In this document: positions 7,942 to 15,868 of the stretch, piece after piece
How the letters are laid out: each line of letters starts with the position of its first letter
How positions within the stretch are numbered: the stretch's first letter is position 1
Assembly: GCA_024641785.1 (NCBI GenBank)
Contig: JAHECK010000015.1
Coordinates: 1-38,849 of the forward strand
Direction: 5' to 3'
Origin: Flavobacteriales bacterium
GTDB lineage: Bacteria; Bacteroidota; Bacteroidia; Flavobacteriales_D; JAHECK01
DNA: 38,849 nucleotides
Notes under the pieces: generated by a model
The model's database searches: none
Seen by the model: only the letters and a program-made list of their open reading frames with translations
What the model was told of the DNA's origin: nothing
Position numbers and translations under genes: made by a program

Positions 7942-7949
7942 TATTTTTG
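7942..7949 (+). promoter_or_regulatory. -7 promoter element for pdhA-pdhC
   Basis: Reads TATTTTTG, exact to TAnnTTTG, and ends 22 nt before the pdhA ATG. Together with the minus-strand element at 7885-7892 it forms a divergent promoter region of about 100 nt. Confidence 0.55.
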
Positions 7950-7971
7950 CAACTCTAATTTTGAAACTAAG

Positions 7972-9006
7972 ATGGCCACTAAAACGAAGAAAACTGCTTT
8001 AAAAAGTAGTCCAAAAAAGAACAGCCAAAATAAGGAAACCTATGTAAAATGGTATAAAAGCATGTTACTTGCTCGAAAATTTGAGGAAAAAACAGGGCAA
8101 TTATATATCCAACAAAAATTCGGTGGTTTCTGTCATTTATACATTGGCCAGGAAGCCGTTTTAGCAGGTTTAACCGAAGCAATGATCAAAGGCGACAAGG
8201 TAATTACTGCATATCGTGATCATGCGCATCCAATTATGATGGGTATTCATCCAAAATATGTTATGGCTGAAATGTATGGTAAACAAACCGGAACTTCGAA
8301 AGGAAAAGGAGGCTCGATGCATATGTTTGCTAAAGAAGTTGGTTTATTCGGTGGGCATGGGATTGTTGGAGCACAAATTGCGATGGGCGCCGGAATGGCA
8401 TTAGCTGAAAAAGCAAGAGGAAATAAATTTGTCACTTTTACTTTTTTCGGAGATGGAGCTGCTCGACAAGGAATTCTTCATGAAACTTTTAATATGGCGA
8501 TGACCTGGAATCTTCCGGTTATTTTTTGTGTTGAAAATAATCAATACGCCATGGGGACTTCGGTAAAAAGAACTTCGAATGTGACGAATTTATCAGATTT
8601 GGCTGATTCCTATCATATGCCAAATAAAGAAGTAGATGGAATGAATCCTGATGATTGTTATAATGCTTTTTTAGAAGCAGCAGAATGGGCAAGAAGCGGA
8701 AAAGGACCAATGCTTTTAGATATAAATACCTACCGATATAAAGGACATTCAATGTCGGATCCTCAAAAATACCGTACTAAAGAGGAAGTAGAACAATATA
8801 AAGAACAGGATCCTATCATTTACGTGAAAACACGTATTGAAAAAGAAAAATGGATGACAGAGACTGATTTCAAAAAAGTAAATGATGAAGTGAAAGCGCT
8901 AGTTGATGAGTCTGTGAAATTTGCAGAAGAATCTCCTTTTCCTGAAAAAGAAGAATTATTTAAAGACGTTTACGTTCAGGAAGATTACCCTTACATTACC
9001 GATTAA
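7972..9006 (+). CDS. pdhA: Pyruvate dehydrogenase E1 component subunit alpha
   Basis: A 344-residue thiamine-diphosphate-dependent E1-alpha subunit that, with E1-beta, decarboxylates pyruvate and acetylates the lipoyl arm of E2. The ThDP motif runs from GDG (160-162) to NN (189-190). The YRYKGHSMSDPQKYR stretch near 258-272 is the loop that carries the regulatory serines in mitochondrial E1-alpha. It begins with a lysine-rich tail of about 20 residues. pdhC follows after 18 nt. No E1-beta (pdhB) or E3 (lpd) gene is in the window, so those subunits must be encoded elsewhere. Confidence 0.96.
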   Translation: MATKTKKTALKSSPKKNSQNKETYVKWYKSMLLARKFEEKTGQLYIQQKFGGFCHLYIGQEAVLAGLTEAMIKGDKVITAYRDHAHPIMMGIHPKYVMAEMYGKQTGTSKGKGGSMHMFAKEVGLFGGHGIVGAQIAMGAGMALAEKARGNKFVTFTFFGDGAARQGILHETFNMAMTWNLPVIFCVENNQYAMGTSVKRTSNVTNLSDLADSYHMPNKEVDGMNPDDCYNAFLEAAEWARSGKGPMLLDINTYRYKGHSMSDPQKYRTKEEVEQYKEQDPIIYVKTRIEKEKWMTETDFKKVNDEVKALVDESVKFAEESPFPEKEELFKDVYVQEDYPYITD

Positions 9007-9024
9007 TAAAAAACTTAGACAAAG

Positions 9025-10284
9025 ATGGCCGAGATTGTATATATGCCGAAATTAAGTGATACTATGACCGAAGGTGTAGTAGCAGAATGGCATAAGAAAG
9101 TTGGAGATAAAGTGGAATCAGGTGAACTCCTTGCCGATATTGAAACTGATAAAGCCACCATGGAATTTGAATCATTCCAGGATGGAACCTTATTATATAT
9201 TGGAGTTGAACAAGGGAAAACAGTTCCTGTAGATTCGATTTTAGCCATTCTTGGAGAAGAAGGCGAAGATATTAATGCGCTTTTAAAAGATGCCCAATCT
9301 AAAAGTAGCTCCAGTCCAAAAACAGAAGAAGCAAAGGTTGAAGAGAGCATTGTTAAAACCCCTGAAGTTTCAACTCCTGTAGTTTCAGCTCCTGTTGCAC
9401 AAGTAGCAGAGAGTAATTCGATGACTGATGGTCGTATTGTCGCAAGTCCTTTAGCTAAAAAGTTAGCAAGAGAAAAAGGGATTGATATTTCTCAAGTAAA
9501 TGGAAGTGGAGAAAATGGCCGTATCATAAAAAAAGATGTGGATGAATACACTCCTACCGCATCTACCCAAACGCAAACACAAACTCGAACCATAGGCGGA
9601 GCAGAAGCTTTTACAGAAGAAGCTGTTTCTCAAATGCGTAAAGTGATTGCCAATAGATTAGCCGAAAGCAAATTTAGTGCGCCTCATTTTTATCTTACTA
9701 TGGATATCGATATGGACAATGCAATTACTGCCCGAAAATCGATTAATGAAAGCGGAGATCTGAAAGTGTCTTTCAACGACTTTGTAGTAAAAGCATCTGC
9801 CATGGCATTACGTAAAAATCCTAAAGTCAATTCAAGTTGGTTAGGAGATCGTATTCGCTATAATCAACACATAAATATTGGTGTTGCTGTTGCTGTTGAA
9901 GAAGGTTTATTAGTACCGGTTGTTCGAAATACCGATTTAAAAAGCTTATCTGAAATAGGAGCTGAAGTAAAAGAATTAGCGACTAAAGCAAAAAATAAAA
10001 AATTACAACCCAACGAATGGGAAGGCAATACATTTACCATTTCTAATTTAGGAATGTTCGGTATTGAAGAGTTTACAGCGATTATAAACCCTCCTGATGC
10101 ATGTATTCTTGCCGTTGGTGGAATTAAACAAGTTCCTGTTGTTAAAAACGGACAAGTAGTTCCAGGCAATGTGATGAAAGTAACCCTTTCATGTGATCAT
10201 AGAGTGGTTGATGGTGCCGTAGGCTCAGCATTTTTACAGACGCTAAAAAGCATGCTTGAGAATCCTGTGATGATGATCGCTTAA
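9025..10284 (+). CDS. pdhC: Pyruvate dehydrogenase complex dihydrolipoamide acetyltransferase (E2)
   Basis: A 419-residue E2 with three parts. An N-terminal lipoyl domain carries the lipoylated lysine K43 in ETDKATME. After an Ala/Pro/Val-rich linker (about 90-130) comes the peripheral subunit-binding domain (ASPLAKKLAREKGID, about 138-170). The C-terminal catalytic domain contains the active-site motif DHRVVDG, with H392 and D396. There is a single lipoyl domain, whereas many related E2 proteins have two. It forms an operon with pdhA. Based on that linkage I call it pyruvate-specific rather than 2-oxoglutarate or branched-chain type. Confidence 0.94.
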   Translation: MAEIVYMPKLSDTMTEGVVAEWHKKVGDKVESGELLADIETDKATMEFESFQDGTLLYIGVEQGKTVPVDSILAILGEEGEDINALLKDAQSKSSSSPKTEEAKVEESIVKTPEVSTPVVSAPVAQVAESNSMTDGRIVASPLAKKLAREKGIDISQVNGSGENGRIIKKDVDEYTPTASTQTQTQTRTIGGAEAFTEEAVSQMRKVIANRLAESKFSAPHFYLTMDIDMDNAITARKSINESGDLKVSFNDFVVKASAMALRKNPKVNSSWLGDRIRYNQHINIGVAVAVEEGLLVPVVRNTDLKSLSEIGAEVKELATKAKNKKLQPNEWEGNTFTISNLGMFGIEEFTAIINPPDACILAVGGIKQVPVVKNGQVVPGNVMKVTLSCDHRVVDGAVGSAFLQTLKSMLENPVMMIA

Positions 10285-10336
10285 AATATCACTAAAGCAA
10301 TTTAATATAGGTATTTCAGTGTATTTTATTCTTCCA

Positions 10337-10353
10337 TAGCTTTGCTATCTTTG
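10337..10353 (+). promoter_or_regulatory. Tandem -7 promoter elements for recG
   Basis: Two exact TAnnTTTG matches, TAGCTTTG at 10337-10344 and TATCTTTG at 10346-10353, lie 9 bp apart. The second ends 22 nt before the GTG start of recG. I see no convincing TTG at -33 for either. Confidence 0.5.
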
Positions 10354-10375
10354 ATGAAATTCAAGAAATAAAAGT

Positions 10376-12472
10376 GTGTCGGCTGAATTAAATACTCCCA
10401 TAGAATTTGTTAAAGGCGTTGGTCCACAACGGTCCCTTCTTTTAAAAAATGAACTTGGAATTCACACACTTATCGATCTCATAAACCATTTTCCATTTCG
10501 CTATATCGATAGAAGCAGTTTCACTGCCATCTCAGATGTAAAAGAAAGTAATGCTGCGGTTCAACTTAAAGGCACCATGGGCGCATTTAGTGAAGTTGGA
10601 CATGGAAGTTCAAAGCGCCTTGTCGCTCCTCTATTTGACCAAACAGGCAGTGTTGAGTTGGTTTGGTTCAAAGGACAGAAATGGGTAAAGAGTAGTCTCA
10701 AAGAAGGCAAGCCTTATATTGTTTTTGGTAAAATGGCTCGCTATGGGCAAAAATTATCTATTGCTCATCCCGAAATGGAATTAGTAGAAGAAAATGCTAT
10801 CCCAAAAGGACTACAAGCGGTATATTCATCTACAGAAAAACTCCTTAATAAAGGACTTAGCTCACGTGGGATCGAAAAGTTAATTGAAGGAGCTTTGCCC
10901 GGCTTAAAAGGCTGGATCGATGAAACACTTCCTGATTATTTAGTTCAAAAATATCGTCTCATAAGCAAAGAAGATGCGATCTTTAATATTCATCAACCTA
11001 AATCTGAAGCCTGGTCTTTGGCCGCACTCTACCGATTAAAATTCGAGGAATTATTTGTCCTGCAACTCTACTTATTACAACGAAAACTAGCATATACATA
11101 TAAAACACCCGGACATCGATTCACTGTGGTTGGCGATCATTTCAATGATTTTTTCAAAAATTATCTCCCTTTCGAATTAACCGGAGCACAAAAAAAAGTG
11201 ATTAAAGAGATCCGATATGATCTGGGAGCGGGTTTTCACATGAACCGACTGGTTCAAGGAGATGTTGGTAGCGGAAAAACGATGGTTGCACTACTTGTAT
11301 CTCTTTTAGCACTTGACAATGGATTTCAGGCCTGCGTAATGGCTCCAACTGAGATTTTGGCAAAACAGCACATGGCTTCTTTTCAGAGCTATTTAAAGGA
11401 CCTTCCAATTAGAGTTGCCCTTTTAACAGGTTCTACAAAAAAGAAAGATCGTCGAGTTTTATTCGAAGAACTACAAAATGGTGAAATTTCAATTCTAATA
11501 GGAACCCATGCCTTGATCGAAAAAGATGTGAAATTTAAAAATCTAGGTCTTGCTGTAATTGACGAGCAACATCGATTTGGAGTTGAGCAGCGTTCAAAAA
11601 TGTGGAAGAAAAATACCATTCCTCCTCACATTTTAGTAATGACCGCGACACCAATACCTCGTACTTTAGCCATGACCCTCTATGGTGATTTGGATATATC
11701 GGTGATCGATGAATTGCCTCCCGGAAGAAAACAAGTTAAAACACTCCATCGATTTGATAAGCATCGCTTAGAAATTTTTGCTTTCATTGAAAAACAGATC
11801 GCAGAAGGAAGACAGGTATATGTCGTTTACCCATTAATTGATGAGTCTGAAACCCTCGATTATAAAGATCTGATGGATGGTTATGAAAGCATCACAAGGC
11901 GTTTTCCTATGCCGGATTATCAAGTGAGTATTCTCCATGGCCAAATGAAAGCAGATGCCAAAGAATTTGAAATGCAACGCTTTATCAAAGGTGAAACTCA
12001 GATTCTGGTTGCGACTACCGTTATTGAAGTGGGTGTGGATGTATCCAATGCTTCTGTAATGGTAATAGAAAGTGCCGAACGATTTGGCTTATCCCAATTA
12101 CATCAGCTAAGGGGACGAGTAGGTAGAGGTGCCGATCAGTCTTACTGTATTTTAGTAAGTGGAGTGAAATTAAGTGCCGATGCAAAAACACGATTGCAGG
12201 CGATGACCGAATCGAATGATGGATTTGCACTCTCAGAAGTAGATCTAAAACTCAGAGGTCCGGGTGATATGATGGGTACCCGACAAAGTGGTTTGATCGA
12301 ATTTAAAATTGCTGATCTGGTTAAAGATCAGGAAATATTGACCCAAGCCAGAAAAATTGCTGCTAATGTCATAGAAAATGATCCTGAATTGATCGATGAA
12401 AGAAACAAACGTCTTAAACGAGCACTTGTTCAATTGCAAAATTCCAGAAAAGACTGGAGTAAAATATCTTGA
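10376..12472 (+). CDS. recG: ATP-dependent DNA helicase RecG
   Basis: A 698-residue branch-migrating helicase that remodels stalled forks and Holliday junctions. It has the N-terminal wedge/OB region, then Walker A GDVGSGKT (about 295-302), motif II in the DEQH form (IDEQHRFGVEQR, about 395), motif III (MTATPIPRTLAMTLYGDL) and the C-terminal TTVIEVGVDV and QLRGRVGRG motifs. The start is GTG at 10376, giving MSAELNTPIEFVKGVGPQR, the normal family opening; there is no upstream ATG. It probably has its own promoter after pdhC and ends convergent with the YkgJ gene. Confidence 0.97.
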   Translation: MSAELNTPIEFVKGVGPQRSLLLKNELGIHTLIDLINHFPFRYIDRSSFTAISDVKESNAAVQLKGTMGAFSEVGHGSSKRLVAPLFDQTGSVELVWFKGQKWVKSSLKEGKPYIVFGKMARYGQKLSIAHPEMELVEENAIPKGLQAVYSSTEKLLNKGLSSRGIEKLIEGALPGLKGWIDETLPDYLVQKYRLISKEDAIFNIHQPKSEAWSLAALYRLKFEELFVLQLYLLQRKLAYTYKTPGHRFTVVGDHFNDFFKNYLPFELTGAQKKVIKEIRYDLGAGFHMNRLVQGDVGSGKTMVALLVSLLALDNGFQACVMAPTEILAKQHMASFQSYLKDLPIRVALLTGSTKKKDRRVLFEELQNGEISILIGTHALIEKDVKFKNLGLAVIDEQHRFGVEQRSKMWKKNTIPPHILVMTATPIPRTLAMTLYGDLDISVIDELPPGRKQVKTLHRFDKHRLEIFAFIEKQIAEGRQVYVVYPLIDESETLDYKDLMDGYESITRRFPMPDYQVSILHGQMKADAKEFEMQRFIKGETQILVATTVIEVGVDVSNASVMVIESAERFGLSQLHQLRGRVGRGADQSYCILVSGVKLSADAKTRLQAMTESNDGFALSEVDLKLRGPGDMMGTRQSGLIEFKIADLVKDQEILTQARKIAANVIENDPELIDERNKRLKRALVQLQNSRKDWSKIS

Positions 12473-12482
12473 TCATGTTTAT

Positions 12483-12521
12483 AAATGAATTCATTCATTT
12501 TAGCATTTGGGAAGACCCCAA
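12483..12521. terminator. Possible bidirectional terminator region between recG and the YkgJ gene
   Basis: Two hairpins lie in the short convergent gap. One is a perfect AT-rich palindrome (AAATGAAT, 2 nt, ATTCATTT; 12483-12500). The other is TTGGG-AAGAC-CCCAA (12507-12521). Neither has a strong U-tract, so the call is tentative. Confidence 0.3.
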
Positions 12522-12536
12522 CAAGAGTTATTTGCC

Positions 12537-13013
12537 TTAAAGATTCTTCATAATATAAGCCACAGCAGGACAGATCAATGCGTTTTTAGCTGTTAAGGAA
12601 AGAATTCCCTGTTGATTTACACGATCTGTATGAGGATATTCTCTGCATGCTTTTGGTCGAACATCATAGATGCTGCAATAATGATCATCCCCTAAAAAAA
12701 CACAAGGCATTTTTTTGAATACATAATCATGATCTTCATCTATATGCAGAAATTGACTAACAAATTCGCCAGGTTTCATCTGCTTAAAACGGGCAATTCG
12801 CTCAATGTCTTTTTGATTTAAAAGAGGTCCGGTCGTCGTGCAACAATTGGCACATTTAAGACAATCAATTTGCTCGAATGCTTCATCGTGAAGTTGATGA
12901 ATCCTCTTGTCTACTTCCCCTTTCTTACTTTTTTTAAGGCCTTTTATCTTATTCTCTATGTTTTTTCTCTCAAGACGAGCCTGTTCAAGAAGTACCTTGT
13001 ATTCTTCAATCAT
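12537..13013 (-). CDS. YkgJ family cysteine cluster protein
   Basis: A 158-residue protein with a charged, probably coiled N-terminal helix (residues 1-48), then a cysteine cluster: C51, C54, C57 and C58 (CLKCANCC), and four more at roughly 104, 112, 121 and 146 (DDHYC, RPKACREYP, LICPAV). Eight cysteines in this spacing fit the YkgJ/UPF0153 family, expected to bind zinc or an iron-sulfur cluster; no function is established. The gene lies 9 nt downstream of the ClC gene and probably shares its transcript, though a functional link is not evident. Confidence 0.85.
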   Translation of the reverse strand: MIEEYKVLLEQARLERKNIENKIKGLKKSKKGEVDKRIHQLHDEAFEQIDCLKCANCCTTTGPLLNQKDIERIARFKQMKPGEFVSQFLHIDEDHDYVFKKMPCVFLGDDHYCSIYDVRPKACREYPHTDRVNQQGILSLTAKNALICPAVAYIMKNL

Positions 13014-13022
13014 AATGAGAAA

Positions 13023-14804
13023 TTAATGATCAGAGAACTCTTTTAAGAGATTTCTGTAGGCTGAGAACATTTTTGATTTAGAAACAAATCCAACATACTT
13101 AGAATCACTTAGCACAACCAAATTCCAAGCTCCGGATTCTTCAAATAATTCAACCACTTTTTCCATGCTATCCGAAAGATCAATAATAGCATTTGGATAT
13201 ACCATAAAATCATGGACAAACATAGTATCGTATTTTTTCCGGACAAACATCTCTGATCTTATATCATCCAGCGAAACAATTCCTTTAAAATTTCCTTCAT
13301 CGTCGATCACAGGAAAAACATTTCTCTTTGCTTCTGAAACAACATCAACTAAACTACCTAATGTCATCGTTGGGTTTACAATAGAAAAATCATCCTCAAT
13401 TTCGCTCTTGAGATTCATCATTTTCAATGTATTCTGATCTTTATTATGTGTGATTAGCTCCCCTCTCCTCCCAAGTTGCATAGCATAAATAGAATGTTCA
13501 ACGAATAATCGGACGGTCACAAAACTCATAAGCGAAGTAATCATTAAAGGAACAAAAAGAGAATATCCTTTTGATATCTCTGCGATAAGGAAAATAGCGG
13601 TAAGTGGAGCATGAAGCACCCCGGCGAGCATTCCGGCCATTCCAACTAAGGTGAAATTTCCTTCAGAAACTTTAAAAATTCCAAGTTTATTAACAAGGTT
13701 TGCAAAAATATAACCACCGGTTGCACCCATAAAAAGTGTTGGAGCAAAAATCCCACCCACTCCACCGGAATGCAAAGTGATCGCTGCTGCAACAATTTTA
13801 ATAAAAAATAGAGCCGTTAAAAATCCAATAAAAACCCAAAACTGATCTTGCATCTCATAGAAAAACGAACTCTCGAATACATCAGAAACATTGCCATTTA
13901 TCAAGCTATTTACAGTACCATAGCCCTCTCCGTATAATGGTGGAAGAATAAAGATCAATAAGCCAAGAGTTAAACCACCTATAAGTAATTTCTTCCATCT
14001 CGAAAAAGGATCTAAATATTCGGCAATGGCAAAATAGGTTTTTGAATAATAAACAGAAGCTAGACCAAGAAAAACCCCGAGGATCATAAACATTGGCACA
14101 TCTTTAAATAGATAAATTCCTTCTAATTTATAATCGATCAAAATGGTCTCTCCCATCAGGAACTTCGATGTTAGGATGGCAGAAATAGAAGCGAATAATA
14201 AGGGAACTAATGAAGCGGTAGTTAAATCGATCATGATCACTTCAACTGCAAATACAATAGCCGCGATAGGTGCTTGAAAAATGGCCGCCATAGAACCTGC
14301 AACTCCTGTAGATATCAATAATAATTTTGTTTTATAATCAACTTTAAAAAGTCTACCGAAATTTGATCCCCATCCGGCTGCCGTAGCTACTGTCGGGCCT
14401 TCAAGTCCGACAGATCCTCCAAATCCAACAGTAAAAGCACTAGTTATAATAGATGAAAATAAATAATGTGACCGAACATTACCACGCCTCTTAGAAATAG
14501 CATACAAAGTGTTTGGGATCCCTTCATTTACCTTATTCCTGATTATATATTTAGCAATGATCACAGTTATCCCTATCCCTAACATTGGATAAAGAAAATA
14601 AAGGTAATTAGGAGTATAAGGTGAAAAGAAATGGGTTAGAAAATATTCTGTATAATGTACCGATGTCTTAATTGTTGCAGCAATTAACCCGGAAGTTACT
14701 CCAATTAATATGCTCATTAGCATGATAAAAGTCCGTTGCTTTATGTGTTTATTGCGCCATAAAACGATCTTCTCTAATTGCAAATACAATAGCCTCATCA
14801 ACAT
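13023..14804 (-). CDS. ClC family chloride channel/transporter with C-terminal CBS pair
   Basis: A 593-residue protein: a ClC membrane domain (about residues 1-430, ten or more helices), then two CBS domains (about 460-520 and 530-590). The ion-pathway motifs are GLEGP at 133-137 (gating glutamate E135 kept, the usual Arg is Leu) and GGIFAPTLFMG (about 345). The usual GSGIP is NEGIP at 93-97, so the chloride-coordinating Ser position appears to be Glu. The site of the internal proton glutamate reads FAVEV (185-189) with V189, as in ClC channels. Whether it is a channel or an exchanger is open. Start ATG 14804 is supported by a -7 element just upstream; ATG 14798 is an alternative. Confidence 0.92.
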   Translation of the reverse strand: MLMRLLYLQLEKIVLWRNKHIKQRTFIMLMSILIGVTSGLIAATIKTSVHYTEYFLTHFFSPYTPNYLYFLYPMLGIGITVIIAKYIIRNKVNEGIPNTLYAISKRRGNVRSHYLFSSIITSAFTVGFGGSVGLEGPTVATAAGWGSNFGRLFKVDYKTKLLLISTGVAGSMAAIFQAPIAAIVFAVEVIMIDLTTASLVPLLFASISAILTSKFLMGETILIDYKLEGIYLFKDVPMFMILGVFLGLASVYYSKTYFAIAEYLDPFSRWKKLLIGGLTLGLLIFILPPLYGEGYGTVNSLINGNVSDVFESSFFYEMQDQFWVFIGFLTALFFIKIVAAAITLHSGGVGGIFAPTLFMGATGGYIFANLVNKLGIFKVSEGNFTLVGMAGMLAGVLHAPLTAIFLIAEISKGYSLFVPLMITSLMSFVTVRLFVEHSIYAMQLGRRGELITHNKDQNTLKMMNLKSEIEDDFSIVNPTMTLGSLVDVVSEAKRNVFPVIDDEGNFKGIVSLDDIRSEMFVRKKYDTMFVHDFMVYPNAIIDLSDSMEKVVELFEESGAWNLVVLSDSKYVGFVSKSKMFSAYRNLLKEFSDH

Positions 14805-14817
14805 TTAATTAGGGCGG

Positions 14818-14825
14818 CAAATATA
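14818..14825 (-). promoter_or_regulatory. -7 promoter element for ClC-YkgJ
   Basis: The minus strand reads TATATTTG, exact to TAnnTTTG, and ends 13 nt before the ATG at 14804. It lies downstream of the terminator at 14850-14880, so the ClC gene starts a new transcript. Confidence 0.55.
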
Positions 14826-14849
14826 CATGCCTTAATTGAAACTAGAACT

Positions 14850-14880
14850 AAAAAAACCCACCAAATTGGCAGGCTTTTTT
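14850..14880 (-). terminator. Rho-independent terminator of the Spy-like gene
   Basis: On the minus strand a seven-base-pair stem with a 5 nt loop is extended by an A tract pairing with a U tract. Three of the pairs are G-U wobbles that become A-C mismatches on the plus strand. The hairpin is therefore perfect only for minus-strand RNA, which matches the direction of the gene at 14945-15616. Confidence 0.7.
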
Positions 14881-14944
14881 CAATGTACATATCTTAATTT
14901 AAATAGTTAAAACAGTATTAAATGTTCTGATTTAAGTTCGGAAA

Positions 14945-15616
14945 TTATTGCTTTTGATTTTGTCTTCTTTTCGATAATAAAATTGCCTTTTGATCATCAT
15001 CAAGAATAGTCATCAATTCACCTAGCATTTCTTCCTTCAATTCATTTTTTGTTTCATGCTTAAATTCATTATCGATTGAATCATCCGACATAACTTCATG
15101 TATTTTTTGACGATAAGCAGCTTGAATTTCATCCCATTTCGCAGACTGATCCTGACTTAAATTGAGCTCTTCCTTTATTTTGGAATGTGGACCTTCTCCC
15201 CTTCCAAAACCCTTTCTAGGACCTTCATTTGAATTCGTCATACGCTGCTCTTCTCTCATCTCTTTTTTTAAATCACGAAACAAAAGGATCTGATCTTCGG
15301 TCAAAATTGTATTTACGGCATCATCTTTCGATTTTCTTAACTCTTTCTTTTTATTCCCTTTCTCTTCTTTTGTTAAGACTTCATCATTTCGTAATTTTTC
15401 AAGAGAATCGAAATAGGAACGATGTATATCATCCCATTGTTTCATTTGCTCATCGCTTAAACTTAATTTTGTTTTAGCGATCTCATTCATTTCACTGCGG
15501 TTTTTTTGTCGATCAAGACTCCCTTGTTCTTGCCCTTTTCCTTGCGGATTTTGAGCTAGAGTAATACTCGTCCCAATAAAAAACATCGCTACTAAACTTA
15601 ATATTTGCTTTACCAT
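14945..15616 (-). CDS. Secreted Spy/LTXXQ-like protein with internal duplication
   Basis: A 223-residue protein with a signal peptide (cleavage likely after A21, LAQ). The mature part is highly charged and helical. It contains two copies of one unit: LSLSDEQMKQWDDIHRSYF to LTEDQILLFRDLKKE, and LNLSQDQSAKWDEIQAAYR to LDDDQKAILLSKRRQ, joined by a Gly/Arg/Lys-rich linker (about 130-145). The L-x-x-x-Q pattern resembles the periplasmic Spy/CpxP (LTXXQ) families and similar Bacteroidota proteins that sense or buffer envelope stress; I cannot assign an exact family. It is divergent from a LytS/LytR two-component system. It has its own promoter (15633-15640) and terminator. Confidence 0.75.
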   Translation of the reverse strand: MVKQILSLVAMFFIGTSITLAQNPQGKGQEQGSLDRQKNRSEMNEIAKTKLSLSDEQMKQWDDIHRSYFDSLEKLRNDEVLTKEEKGNKKKELRKSKDDAVNTILTEDQILLFRDLKKEMREEQRMTNSNEGPRKGFGRGEGPHSKIKEELNLSQDQSAKWDEIQAAYRQKIHEVMSDDSIDNEFKHETKNELKEEMLGELMTILDDDQKAILLSKRRQNQKQ

Positions 15617-15632
15617 AATTTCTAATTTTAAT

Positions 15633-15640
15633 CAAACTTA
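15633..15640 (-). promoter_or_regulatory. -7 promoter element for the Spy-like gene
   Basis: The minus strand reads TAAGTTTG, exact to TAnnTTTG, ending 16 nt before the ATG at 15616. The 234 nt between the two divergent genes otherwise holds only AT-rich sequence and the facing promoter at 15823-15853. Confidence 0.55.
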
Positions 15641-15822
15641 AATTTAATACCCTTCTTCGAAAACTAAATTAAACGAATGTCAGGTATTAAACTATCAAAG
15701 TATCAATAATATGAATATTAACCGTTTTTAACATACTAATGAATTGTATCTTTATTTTTTGAATTTTGATTTCATTCATTTTCGCTGTTGGTAAAGAAAA
15801 ATGGATCTTTTGTTAAATAAAA

Positions 15823-15853
15823 TTGTAACTAAGAGAATGCTGTTGTTAGTTTG
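15823..15853 (+). promoter_or_regulatory. Promoter of the LytS/LytR operon (-33 and -7)
   Basis: A TTG is followed after 20 nt by TTAGTTTG (15846-15853), one mismatch from TAnnTTTG. The -7 element covers the TTG codon at 15851, the longest possible start of the kinase frame. Translation must then begin at the ATG at 15869. Confidence 0.45.
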
Positions 15854-15868
15854 AATAGATTTATTTCA

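Noticed and set aside
15851-15868. TTG start for the histidine kinase
   Set aside because: The TTG lies inside the likely -7 promoter element; the ATG at 15869 fits better.
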